Positions 1 through 8,732 of a stretch of DNA of 11,917 bases are shown here, piece by piece (position 1 is the first letter of the stretch; the number at the start of each line of letters is the position of its first letter). The notes under the pieces were generated by a model. It worked only from the letters and a program-made list of their open reading frames with translations. It had not been told where the DNA came from and ran no database searches. The position numbers and the translations under genes are program-made. This DNA is from Collybiopsis luxurians FD-317 M1. Its lineage: Eukaryota; Basidiomycota; Agaricomycetes; Agaricales; Omphalotaceae. The stretch covers positions 442,140 through 454,056 of the forward strand of contig KN834761.1 in the NCBI GenBank assembly GCA_000827265.1, written 5' to 3'.

Positions 1-1280
1 GCTTCATCTTCTGTTGCTATTGTTGCCACCTCTATGTGGATAGACTCAGTTGCTGCATGCAGGTCGAAGCAGCTCTGGGCCTGCCTGCTTCTTCACTGTC
101 AAATTTATTACTCAAACCAGCTTGTCCTCACCTGTCTGAGTTGAAACATTGTTTTTATATCCCACATTCAGCTCAAGTACCATACATGTAGTAGTGTAAT
201 AATATTTTTCTTTCACTCCTTTCTTCTTGCTCATCATACTAGGTGTGTCTGATTTGCATAGAGAAACTCTACCATATTATTTTTTCCTTTCTTTTTGCTC
301 ATCATATTAGGAGTACTTGTTATCATTGCCCTACTCTCAGGTACCATTTACACTTGTCTCCCTCCCCATATTTCCTGCACACCCCTCTCCATTGTTCATA
401 TTCTTCTTGTGCCAATTGTAATCTATAATGGCCTTTGGGTCAGTCTTTCTGGCTGGACACTGCCATAGTTTGAACCTGAGATAATTGGCAACTAGTTGTG
501 TTAGCGAACAGATTGTGACTTGAAGTCACCTGTGATGGTCCCAGTGTGACAGCTGGTGTTGCTTCCCAAATATTGTGGGGTTGCTGCTGGCAACTGGGTT
601 GCCAAATTAAATTATCCCTTGTGTACATTCTGAGGGTACGTGTCCTTTGTTTCTAAGTTTCCAGTTCAGTACCTATAGTCATTGTGTACTTAATTAGGAA
701 TAGTTTAACAGTAAAATATTCTTGTTACAAAACCCAAAACACTTAAATTTGACAACATCCAGAACTCTGTAATGCTGAGATTATAATGAGCACAGGAAGC
801 AGAAATTAGACCATTTTGTCGAGAGGTATATGATTGACCCAAGCTGAAATTGACATGGGAAGTCCATTGGGGCTTAAAAAACATGCAGAGGCAGGCTACA
901 ACATTCTTGGAGAAGAAATATGACACAAAAACTTACCAGATTACATCTCAGTCAAGTTACATGTAAATGCAGTAAAGTTTCAAGTTGCTTTGTTGTGAAA
1001 GGTCAGAGTGACCATTTCACCTATTGTTAAATATGATTATGAGAGTAGTCTGGTTCAGATTTTGGCTGCGCAGCTTTATCTGAAGGTTTGAGTTTGAGAT
1101 GGCTAGTTTAGTTTAGTTTTTCACGATCATTTTGTACACTCATTTTTCATTTTATTTTTTTTTGGGTCGAAGGACTTTTTGTACTTCTGGGCTTGTGGTA
1201 GATTGGAATTGTTAATGTAAATAAATGTAGAGTAGAGCAAATTTTCAGAGGACATCTTTGGGACAATTTTTGCATAATTA
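1..1280. other. Left flank, no confident gene
   Basis: No convincing gene is visible. A T-rich segment is imperfectly duplicated (about 212-243 and 283-311, sharing TTGCTCATCATA followed by YTAGG). A polyadenylation-like AATAAA occurs at 1220-1225 in an AT-rich stretch and could belong to the 3' end of a decayed gene. A short exon-like open stretch on the minus strand is listed separately. The outer inverted repeat begins at 1281, so this is probably sequence outside the element. Confidence 0.5.
354..422 (-). CDS. Possible isolated exon, function unknown
   Basis: On the minus strand 69 nt read as LQLAQEEYEQWRGVCRKYGE plus three residues, a charged, protein-like composition. The stretch is framed by a plausible acceptor (CATTATAG ending at 423) and a GTGTAA donor at 353. 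A neighbouring minus-strand open frame at 440-628 is Q/S/T-rich, but its phase does not join cleanly to this exon, so no gene model can be built. It could be a fragment of a decayed gene or chance. Confidence 0.2.
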
Positions 1281-1513
1281 CAGTACTGCATATTTTAATT
1301 TTTTCTCGGCAGAATCATAGTCAATCGATGCGAGGAATTGTGAATCTCGCAATGAATGCAAGCCTGGAATGTGTTCGACATGCATACTGGTTATTTAATA
1401 GGGTTCATTGACTCTCCACAGTCTTGTGAGAGGAATCCAATCACCTCATCATGTTGAGCCTTCTGCTGCGCAACGTCACGGTCCAAATTGGAATTGAAAT
1501 GTTAAGCGCCGAG
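1281..1513 (+). repeat. Left outer terminal inverted repeat
   Basis: This segment matches the reverse complement of 9890-10097 over essentially its full length, with small indels. Shared blocks include TTTTTCTCGGCAGAATCAT, AGTCAATCGATG, CTCGCAATGAAT, ATTGACTCTCCACA, AGAGGAATCCAAT, CCTTCTGCTGC and CCAAATTGGAAT. Similarity stops abruptly after GCCGAG at 1513. Differences are mostly transitions, so the arms have diverged for some time. Confidence 0.85.
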
Positions 1514-1700
1514 ATGGCCAGCTGATAGCACACTAGGGAAGGGCAAGGATGAAATTTTGATTTTAGTAATGATGCCAAGCCTTCGGCCAAATCACCAATG
1601 GCTACTCACCCCCATGTGATGATGTTCCTCATGGGCAGTGCAGTGCCGGCGCGCAATGCCCAATGTAAACCTTTTTTTTCTTCCCTCCCATTGGTGTAAG

Positions 1701-3598
1701 ATGGACAACGACCTGGGTGCCGGCCTTGATACAGCTAATTCAGATCAATTACTGAGTCTTTCATTTGAATTATGGCTGCAAGTCCTAGACAATGAAGTTT
1801 TGAATGGTATGTGTACATGCACACTGCTCTTCCATCAGAAACTCAATTTCCCATTGATACCTGCCATAGATGATGCCATCGACTTCTTTTACACCAATAT
1901 TGATGATATTTTGAATAGTTCTACTGCTTGTGCATGTGATCTGTCAATCTTGTGCTGTCAAACTCTAAGTTTTCATGTTTAGATGATGCAGTCAGCTCGG
2001 TGAATGCTCATGTTGACGATATGCCCCTGGACACCACTATGGAAATGTCAAATACAGGAATGAATTCATTGTGGCTGTTCAACAACCCTCTTATGATTGG
2101 TATATGTTGTCATAGATGAAACAGCATCTTTATTGTAGTATATACAGAAACTTTGAGTAACCTTGCACAGCTTGCCAATGCTTACACTGAATTGGACCTA
2201 TTTCAAGCACCCCTGGAAGCTGCTGGTGAGTTTTATTCCAGCTTTGTAAGTATTGGGCTCATTTAAGTGTGCTTCTAGAAGCAGAGATTCCTGTGGCAGG
2301 AGGTGTTAGTAGTGCACCTCAAGCTAGTAAGCTTTTCATTGACATGATCATCATTCACTTTTTTCCACAATTTTGAAGCTTCAAAGGTGCAATGGCCTGG
2401 AAGTTACTATACTTGTGACATTGCTGCTGGGTTTGAAAAGATGGATATTATGAGAGGGGGGGTGGAATCCAAGTCCCGAAGGAAAGGTAACACTCTTTGG
2501 GATCAATTTGATGCTGCTTTTCCAGAAGTCCACTATGTGAAGTCCACAGTTAACAAGGCTTTCAAATACTATCATGCCTTTGTCAAGCATGATTCAGGTC
2601 TGCTTCAGCAATTTATTAGCCTGGGTTATGCAAATGAAGGAAAGTGGAGCAAATTCTGTCTCCAAGCAAAGGTGAGCCTTAATAACTTGTGTTTTATACA
2701 GCCCTGCATAGTACTGATAATTAATCTGTAGGAAATTGAATCAAGCCTATGTTAATCAGTGTGATTGAAGGTATACATGGATAGAATCATATAAACATAG
2801 ACTCTTGCAATTTAACAATGTATATAATACCGATGGGCCAGATACTGTCTCCATTAGCTCTAATCAAACAGAATTGGAAAAAGAAGGCATTAGACTTGCT
2901 CAAGCTTCTTATTTTCTTGATGCTTTCAAAGACTGCACTTGAAAGAAATGTTGACATTGGAAATGGTGTGCAATTCACTTGATATATACCTTGCTGGACT
3001 AATGATCAATCTTACAGATATATGTATCACAAACTTCCTTCTTGCTCTAGAGATCATTGGAGATGGTGAGGAACCTTGTCCAGCATCAGGCCTTACATCC
3101 ATTGATATTCACACACAAGGCAAGAAATTTGAACATGGAGAAGATAGCCATCATTTTGTCGCTTGGTTACTTGAGGAATGCCATCAAACTTGCACTCATA
3201 AGTGGTCTGGAACCAATCAGCATCCTTCTCATAATTACAGTCAAGTTGGGAATGTGATAACAGCCTTTGTTCATTTTGTCCTATCTCTACAGTCATGAAA
3301 GTGTAGTATTGGCAGATATTCAAAGTAAGAGTCTCTTTCCTCTTAGTATCTTTCTTCTGCTCATGAGGCATGCAGGCACTGCAGTAGGCTCAAAGCATGT
3401 TATTTTTGACCTCATGTCCCACACAGTAGAAGGGTAAGTTGTTCTTTCAATACTAACATTTTGTTTTGACTCAATAAATCCAGAGACAGTGGAACCGGTG
3501 ATCATGGTACAGATGGAATCAGAACTTATATTCAGGAACATGAATATGTTAATCAATGCAAATCATTGGGCTTGAAGGAATTAGTTGCCAAAGATTAA
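1701..3598 (+). CDS. Twelve-exon gene, about 433 aa, function unknown
   Basis: Proposed exons are 1701-1806, 1870-1935, 1983-2099, 2148-2225, 2279-2326, 2379-2671, 2732-2750, 2801-2967, 3051-3253, 3293-3324, 3376-3433 and 3484-3598. All joins are phase-consistent, give one uninterrupted frame and end at TAA. Introns are 47-83 nt; the last (3434-3483) has a GTAAGT donor and an ACTAAC branch site. Residues 1-138 are acidic and low in basic residues. Residues about 140-236 (exon 6) form a compact module starting WPGSYYTCDI, with VKSTVNKAFKYYHAF and ending EGKWSKFCLQAK. Its Trp/Tyr/Lys pattern would fit a small DNA-binding or adaptor domain, but that is a guess. Residues about 240-370 hold two hydrophobic helical stretches. 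The C-terminus contains GDHGTDGIRTYIQEHEY. The family is not recognised. The weakest joins are the 1936-1982 intron (an alternative donor at 1930), the 2751-2800 intron (GTTAAT donor) and the GTGCAA donor at 2968. The gene lies just inside the left TIR and is probably element cargo. Confidence 0.6.
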
Positions 3599-3667
3599 TA
3601 AGCTTAATCATTGCTTGATTTTGTATTATATCACTCTAGCTGATTAATAGGTGAACAGCTTGAGTAG

Positions 3668-3859
3668 TCTATATGCCTATGGACACTATTCTTACTGCTA
3701 CAAATAATGTTACAATGTTTTGAACTTGCATATGCGACAAAAACCATTCTCGGCAATGACCATGCTTCCAAGGGTATCGGAGATTTGGGCCATCAAAAAT
3801 CAAAAGTCAACCTTGTCCTTCCCAAGTACCCTACAGCTGAACACATCTTGGGCATTTAA
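3668..3859 (+). CDS. Possible terminal exon, unknown protein
   Basis: The frame opens after an acceptor-like TTGAGTAG (ending 3667) and runs to TAA at 3857-3859. The second half reads as convincing protein: ATKTILGNDHASKGIG, then GHQKSKVNLVLPKYPTAEHI. It lies 69 nt past the stop of the upstream gene. It could be an alternative last exon of that gene (GTTAAT or GTTGCC donors at 3549 and 3581 give the right phase) or the remnant of a separate gene. No homologue is recognised. Confidence 0.35.
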   Translation, partial: SICLWTLFLLLQIMLQCFELAYATKTILGNDHASKGIGDLGHQKSKVNLVLPKYPTAEHILGI

Positions 3860-3883
3860 CATAACAGTATTTTTTTCTTTTCT

Positions 3884-4295
3884 ACCGACATTGCACATTC
3901 TTCAAGGTTCAAGGTTCAAGGTTCAAGGTTCAAGCTCAGTATCAAATAAATGGATGTATTTCCAATCCGCATCTTCATAGACAGCTCTTTTCCTTTTTGC
4001 TCTAAGCTTTCAGGTGCCTTTATCAGCTTGAGTTTCTTCCTCGACATCTTTCACCACTACCATCGATGAATGAGAATAACAATTTGACTTCAGAGAATAG
4101 GGCTCCTATCAAGATGAGAGGGTACCAGCAGGAAATGACAAGAGTTTGCAGAGGAACATCACATCATTGCGCTGTTTTACATTTGAAGCATGAAAGTAGA
4201 TGGGAACTTAACAAAGTGCATTTTTCCAAGTAATTTTTTTTTTTTTGTTTCTCACTTTTGTTTACAGCTCTCACCATTTCTAACTCCCACCATCA
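3884..4295 (+). repeat. Left copy of inverted Dicer 5' repeat
   Basis: This stretch is the inverted counterpart of 8733-9151. It includes 5' flank (CCGACATTGCACATTCTTC, GGATGTA, CCAATCCG, GCTCTAAGC), the start codon at 4066, the first Dicer exon, an intron and the start of the next exon. By eye the copies are about 80 percent alike. The left copy carries an expanded TTCAAGG tract and extra small indels; the right copy is cleaner. Confidence 0.85.
3901..3934 (+). repeat. TTCAAGG microsatellite
   Basis: The 7-bp unit TTCAAGG is repeated almost five times without error (34 bp). The matching position in the right-hand copy (near 9095-9120) has only related single motifs around AAGGTTCAA, so the tract expanded in the left copy after duplication. 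Confidence 0.95.
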
Positions 4296-5971
4296 CTGTG
4301 TAACATGATCAAAGATGCCCTTCTGTCTCTGTCAGCCGAATCTCAGGAGCCCTAGCCCTGGAACAATTGGAAGGATGCTTCATTGAGTCATAGTCTCTAC
4401 TCTGCAGGCCCTTCTCGATGCCCTGCGCCCTGGCTATATCTTGATGGATGCCGATATTGGTTTGAAGCTTCCCTAACTCTCCCCCCTCGTGCCAAAACAC
4501 ATGACCAATCATGTGATGTTCCAAAAGTCGGAAAACAAAGTTCAACTTCAACAGACTTCAACTTCATAATTACTAGCTAGGTTCTCAGTATTCTCTCAGT
4601 AATATACTACAAGATTTGAATACAGCTATGTACAGTGACTGTAAGACTTAGAAAAAACTCTCTTGCAGTGCTGTACATTCTCGGACATGTTTGGAACATG
4701 TTCCAAGATGAAGTCTTTATGATGCATCATACCTGTCACCCACCACACTGCCCTCGCTGATCCCCTTCAATGCTGATTGCAGTGATCCCTGTATGTCCCT
4801 GCCTTTTGCTTGCTGTTCCTGCCTTCCGCCCATTGTCCCACCCAGTCCTGTCTCCAAAATATTACCTGAACTTTACCCTCCATACTACATAGTACTTAAA
4901 TTCATATATATGGATAATTAATAACATACATATATTGTAGACCTACAGCCCGATAATAAAATCTATTCCATATTTACTGTCTCAACTGAAGCATAGTGGG
5001 TCATTGTATGATAATTAAACTGTTAAATAAGAATATATATCACATCCATAGGCGGGACAATGGGCAGGAGGCAGGAACAGCGAGTGGGAGGCAGGGACAC
5101 ACAGGGATTACTGCAATCAGCATTGAAGGGGATCAGCAAGGGGCAGTGTGGTGGGTGACAGGTATGATGCATAATAAAGACTTTGTCTCAGAACATGTTC
5201 TGAACATGTCCAAGAATGTACAGCACTGAGAGAGTTTTTTCTAAGTCTTACAGTCACTGTACATAGCTGTATTCAAATCTTGTAGTATATTACTGAGAGA
5301 ATACTGAGAACCTAGCTAGTAATTACAAAGTTGAAGTCTGTTGAAGTTGAACTTTGTTTTCCAACTTTTGGAATATCATGTGATGGGTCATGTGTTTTGG
5401 CGTGAGGGGGGAGAGTTAGGGAAGCTTTGGTTTGATCATTCTTGATGAGGCTCACCATGCCGCCAATAACAATTTGTATAACTGAATCATGCAAGACTCA
5501 ATTCACAAGTTATTCATGAGGGATCTTAGCCTTGCTGGTGCCAGAGAAGGATGCAGAGGCCAATGATTATGGGTCTTACGGCGAGTCCTATTTCCGGTGG
5601 AAATGTTGATACAGCTTTTTGGTAAGTCAATTTCATTCTCTATTGCATTGGCATTGGGTTCTTACTTCCATCAAAGAGATGAATTTACATTCAGGCATTG
5701 TATCCCCTGTCAAACCTGCTCCAAACTTGCCAAATATGTCCACTGTCCAATGTTCAAACACATTGTCTACAGTGCACCCAGCATTGCACCTCTCCCCTTC
5801 TCCACTAACCTCCCCACTCTCGAACACATGTCCAATGGGCTCAACATCAAAAATGACCCCTACATCCAATCCCTCTACAACTAGCCCGCCCACAAGGCAC
5901 CTGGCACCCCCAAGTATGTGTGTCCAGACCAGAGACTGTCAGAGACAATTGCAAACCAATGGATGAGTTGA
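4066..5971 (+). pseudogene. Dicer-like helicase relic, N-terminal half
   Basis: Dicer cleaves double-stranded RNA into small RNAs; its N-terminal DExD/H helicase handles the substrate. Visible pieces in order: start with ENRAPIKMRGYQQEM (4066-4130); VLHLKHES; after an intron ending TTTACAG at 4276, a decayed LSWFLAPT-type motif; a frame-shifted RISGAL region; QALLDALRPGYILMDADIGL (4405-4464); DEAH box in LDEAHHAANNN (DEAH at 5444-5455); GLTASPISGGNVDTAF (motif III TAS at 5578-5586); and the linker with FKHIVYSAPSIAPLPFSTNL and DPYIQSL (5740-5880). It is dead: the P-loop GxGKT is absent at 4174/4175, stops interrupt it (TGA 5483, TAG 5882, TGA 5969), frames shift several times, and a fold-back element splits it at 4465-5427. 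Helicase C, PAZ and RNase III parts are missing; the copy ends near 5971, shortly before an LTR at 6055. Identification rests on recognising fungal Dicer helicase and linker motifs. Confidence 0.87.
4465..5427. mobile_element. 963-bp fold-back element with TGGTTTG duplication
   Basis: Two near-identical inverted arms (4465-4840 and 5054-5427, about 375 bp each) flank an AT-rich loop (4841-5053) with ATATAT tracts. The outer tips are AAGCTTCCCTAACTCTCCCC and its complement. The 7-bp sequence TGGTTTG occurs directly on both sides (4458-4464 and 5428-5434). Removing the element and one duplicate rejoins the Dicer frame exactly between DADIGL and IILDEAH, which fixes the boundaries. No coding capacity is seen. 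A TSD of 8 bp (TTGGTTTG) is possible if the left tip has one extra A, and that would suit a hAT-type origin; the superfamily is otherwise unassigned. The high arm identity suggests a fairly recent insertion. Confidence 0.92.
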
Positions 5972-6054
5972 ATCTGCATCATCCTTTCCTGGGCACACTT
6001 GATGTGAGGATAGAGCCTGTACACATCAGATAAGGAGGCACCAGAGTACATAAC

Positions 6055-6752
6055 TGTTAGGACCTTTTACTACCTTTGTTGTTAGAAGCTTGTAGTAGGT
6101 TCAAGGAATAGAAAGTAATTTATTATACCACAGCCAAGACAGAATATGCAATGGGGAGTCACTACGTACGACAGGTGAATGAGTCCTGTACAGTTTGTGT
6201 ATTGGATGTTGAGGAATGATCCTCGAGTGTCGAATAACAAATCTAGTAGCTCAGTGTGACTAGAAATTGTATATTGAAAGAACTCGTTAATATGGTATTA
6301 ATGAGGGTTGACTTGGAAGGTTCATGACTCAGTGTCTGTTTACCCTATGAGATGGAATATTCAAAAGGCTACAGCAGTCAAATAGTCTTGTTGATCAGTT
6401 CAACAAGTGAGAGGTAGATAAGCCAGTGACTCAGTGTCAATGGGGTTTGCTTGACTTGGTGTTAAGCAGAATAATATTAGAAAACTAGTGAACAAGAGAA
6501 TAGAAACAACACAGGTCAAGATAGTTCAGGTAATAACAGCATTATTGTGAGAGATGTAGGTACAAGGCTTTTATACTCTGCGGGAAGACATGTGGTCTTG
6601 TGAATAGGAATTTGGAATGGGCAACTGGTTAGTTCGCCTCAAGAAATGTGTGTCAGATTTGGAGAGTCTGGGTTGAATGGTAGAACTATTATTGAGTTGT
6701 GTGGTGAGTGTACTGGTTGGAAAGAGCAGAAAAAATAGCATAGGGCATAACA
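6055..6752 (-). mobile_element. LTR of a retrotransposon, minus orientation
   Basis: The 698-bp segment starts TGTTAG and ends TAACA, the TG...CA termini of an LTR with a short inverted repeat. Adjacent at 6753-6770 is TTACCCCCCCTAAGG, which on the minus strand is a polypurine tract (CCTTAGGGGGGG) directly before the LTR. This is therefore the downstream (3') LTR of an element reading right to left. A TATAAAAG box lies inside on the minus strand. Only one flank (ATAAC, 6050-6054) could be half of a target duplication; the partner is not visible because internal sequence remains on the right. Family is uncertain. Confidence 0.75.
6568..6575 (-). promoter_or_regulatory. TATA box inside LTR
   Basis: TATAAAAG is read on the minus strand, in the part of the LTR where the U3/R boundary would be expected. 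It fits the LTR orientation given by the polypurine tract. No experimental start site can be inferred. Confidence 0.4.
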
Positions 6753-6890
6753 TTACCCCCCCTAAGGTCCTTGAGCCCTCAAAAGGATGCATTGTGCATA
6801 GCTTTTGATGTGTAGCTTTTGATGTGACACAGTGTTGTGACTGCCACACTGTCAGATTGAGTTTTGATGTGCTGGCTGCCAAATTTCGAT
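6753..6890 (-). pseudogene. Internal remnant of the LTR element
   Basis: Upstream of the LTR (minus strand) lie the polypurine tract (6756-6770) and an open stretch reading SKLNLTVWQSQHCVTSKATH and HPFEGSRTLGGVM, whose last codons overlap the tract. That arrangement fits the extreme 3' end of a retrotransposon polyprotein, but no integrase, RT or RNase H motif is present. The rest of the element is missing to the right. Confidence 0.35.
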
Positions 6891-6913
6891 TGAAAACTCT
6901 AAGTCCGAAGCCC

Positions 6914-7041
6914 TTATAAAGCTGGCACTCTGGGTTTTTGAGTCAATTTCTGCTTTCCCCCTGACCACTATGTCCTCATCTCAATTGTTTCCTGGCCAGC
7001 CTGTTGCCTCATCTAGTAATTCAGGAGGGTCAAGGCCCTGA
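6914..7041 (+). pseudogene. TATA-headed 5' gene fragment, unknown
   Basis: A TTATAAAG box (6914-6921) is followed about 50 bp later by a pyrimidine-rich leader and an ATG at 6970 (CTGACCACTATGTCC). The frame gives 23 residues, MSSSQLFPGQPVASSSNSGG and three more, then TGA at 7039. Codons after the stop remain open for about 40 more residues (LPSVPPAAKKMQHVAFEW), so this looks like a broken gene start rather than a micro-ORF. It then runs into the 21-bp repeat array. Product unknown. Confidence 0.3.
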
Positions 7042-7174
7042 CTCATCATCAAAGTTCTGCAGCCTCTCCAATTGGCGTCCCTCGTTCCCTTCTCCAATGC
7101 TCTTCCCTCTGTTCCCCCAGCAGCCAAGAAGATGCAACATGTGGCCTTTGAGTGGGTGTACTTACAATCAGACA

Positions 7175-7323
7175 CACTCACACTCATACCTGAGCCTCAC
7201 ACTCACAGTCGAGCACCTCACACTCATACTTGAGCAGCTCACACTCACACTTAGCCAGCTCACACTCACACTCTCGCTGGTCATGCTCAGACTTGTGCCG
7301 CTCAAGCTCAGACTTGGGTCTAT
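7175..7323 (-). repeat. 21-bp tandem repeat encoding heptads
   Basis: Six full units of exactly 21 bp occupy 7198-7323 (each beginning CACACTCA or a variant), preceded by a partial unit. On the minus strand they read as 7-residue repeats of the type E-L-x-K-C-E-C (for example ELAKCECELLKYECEVLDCE), inside an open frame at 7184-7369. Heptad periodicity with charged and Leu positions would suit a coiled coil. The other strand reads as LTLTL-type heptads, which are a shadow or equally low in complexity. A related fragment lies inverted at 8671-8730. Confidence 0.75.
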
Positions 7324-7427
7324 GCTCACCTGTCCTTAGTTTTGAGACTTCAAAGGGGCTTTCAGTCAATTATATAGAGTATATACAAGATCGATTAGAT
7401 AGCATACTGACTTAAATAAAAACATTA

Positions 7428-8582
7428 TTAGTTTTGAGTGAGACTATCCAAGAAGGAGTTCCAGTCGAAATCGGCGGGATTTACATTCGAAGATGGGGCT
7501 GATTGATTCAAGAATTCTGTTGCATTAGTTTGGGCTACAGAATAGAAATTAATACAGCATATGGCGAATATGGGGAAGCTAAACATACGGAAGAGAGAGT
7601 AGTCCATATCCTGAACATAGCTTGAGCTTGAGCTATATGTCGGCAGCTGTTGCATGTTTGCATAAACTTGTGGCACTAGACTTGCCAGTCCAAGCTGCAT
7701 GTAGTCTAGAGCTTTGTCTCATATATAAGATTATTCTTGAATGCAAAAATGAAAACTTACGCGCAACAGAGAGCGAATCATACATGAGTGTTTGCAGTGG
7801 CTGTGACAACAGCAACTGAGTTTGTACTGTGACTGGAAACAACATCAGTAGCTGCAGTAGTCGGAGGCTCAGAGCTCAGAAAACTTACTATTTGTGGGAT
7901 AAGGATCAGTACGAGATCGTGCTTGAGCTTTTGATTAATGTATAGGAGCAGCCCAGCCAGAGGAACTAGATTCGATTCATGCCCTCAATGCCATCAGACC
8001 CATCACTGTCAGACCCATCACTGTTCTCAATATCTAAGGAACAAAGATTCAGCGGAGTAAGAAGCAGCAATATCTGAGTAAAAAAATTACCATCTTCTCT
8101 TTCAGATGCTTCATCAGAGTCGTAGATATAGATAGATTCATTTCCACTCTGATCCTTCTCTACATGTGTTCGCACAACAGCCGAGGCAGGGAACATTGCT
8201 GAGTTGTCAATTTCGGCATCTTCTTGCTTGATATGGAGTTCCGATGCTAGCATAAATGTGTTTATAGTACGACTTAGTCCATAATACAAATATTTACACA
8301 CATTTAAGAAGATCTTCACGGCCTTCGTGTCGCAAATAGTCACATAATGCATCGAAATCAATCCAGGTAAAGCTGAGAAACTTCGCAGGGTTCCTCTCAA
8401 TATACTCGGCATTGTAACACTGTAGACTAGATGCATGAGTAATCTAAACAGTAACGACGCGCGTCTGATGGAAGTGTGATGATGATGGGAGCACATACTT
8501 CATCACGAAATTTATGTAGAAGATCTGCTGGAACGCATCCGATGAGATTGTGAAGCTGCTCATCATCCTGTTGCCCAACCAT
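7428..8582 (-). CDS. Eight-exon gene, about 239 aa, unknown function
   Basis: Minus-strand exons: 8582-8499, 8419-8302, 8246-8091, 8033-8007, 7927-7889, 7832-7761, 7705-7589 and 7534-7428, ending in TAA. All phases agree; donors include GTATGT (8498 and 7588) and GTAAGT (7888 and 7760). The N-terminus (MVGQQDDEQLHNLIG) leads to NPAKFLSFTWIDFDALCDYL and HEGREDLL at about residues 36-65, a segment that reminds me of the N-termini of large repeated proteins in Agaricomycete transposon-rich regions (from memory, unverified). Then come an acidic stretch (YIYDSDEASEREDD), a Q/S-rich middle, and a C-terminus with NPADFDWNSFLDSLTQN, which resembles an acidic-hydrophobic activation domain. It may be a transcription-factor-like or element-encoded regulator. 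The weak point is the intron 8006-7928 (GTGATG donor); without it translation stops at TAG 7966-7968, giving 141 aa. An upstream exon cannot be excluded. It lies directly downstream of the captured Dicer 5' flank. Confidence 0.6.
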
Positions 8583-8670
8583 GGGTGCAACAGGAGATGG
8601 TGGTACGAGAAGAAGTGGTATTTGATATACAATAAACAGCTAGTATATACTACCCGATTATCCCGACTGT

Positions 8671-8730
8671 GTATGAGCGTGAGCTGGCCGAGTGTGAGTG
8701 TGAGGCCCAGGCACGAGTGTGAGTGTGTAT
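8671..8730 (+). repeat. Second heptad-repeat fragment, inverted
   Basis: The plus strand reads YERELAECECEAQARV, matching the minus-strand ELAKCEC...CECEAQ of 7175-7260 with two 21-bp units fewer. It is therefore an inverted, shortened relative of that array. It separates the right Dicer fragment from the minus-strand gene. Confidence 0.7.
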
Positions 8731-8732
8731 AC

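Noticed and set aside
2939..3298. Plus-strand frame of 119 codons with DGEEPCPASGLTSIDIHT
   Set aside because: It cannot be joined in phase to the downstream exon at 3293, which would then meet TGA at once. The overlapping frame at 3051-3253 joins both neighbours in phase, so this one is treated as a shadow.
3901..3934. CRISPR-like direct repeats
   Set aside because: The repeat is a contiguous 7-bp microsatellite with no spacers, in a eukaryotic sequence.
4309..4551. Minus-strand frame of 80 codons
   Set aside because: It spans the junction between the Dicer relic and the fold-back element at 4464/4465 and is antisense to recognised Dicer motifs.
5619..5966. Plus-strand frame of 115 codons beside the Dicer linker
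   Set aside because: It is a shadow of the Dicer linker frame, which shows the recognisable FKHIVYSAPSIAPLPFSTNL segment.
6055..6752. Solo LTR
   Set aside because: A polypurine tract and a short open internal stretch remain on the right side, so it is a truncated element rather than a clean solo LTR.
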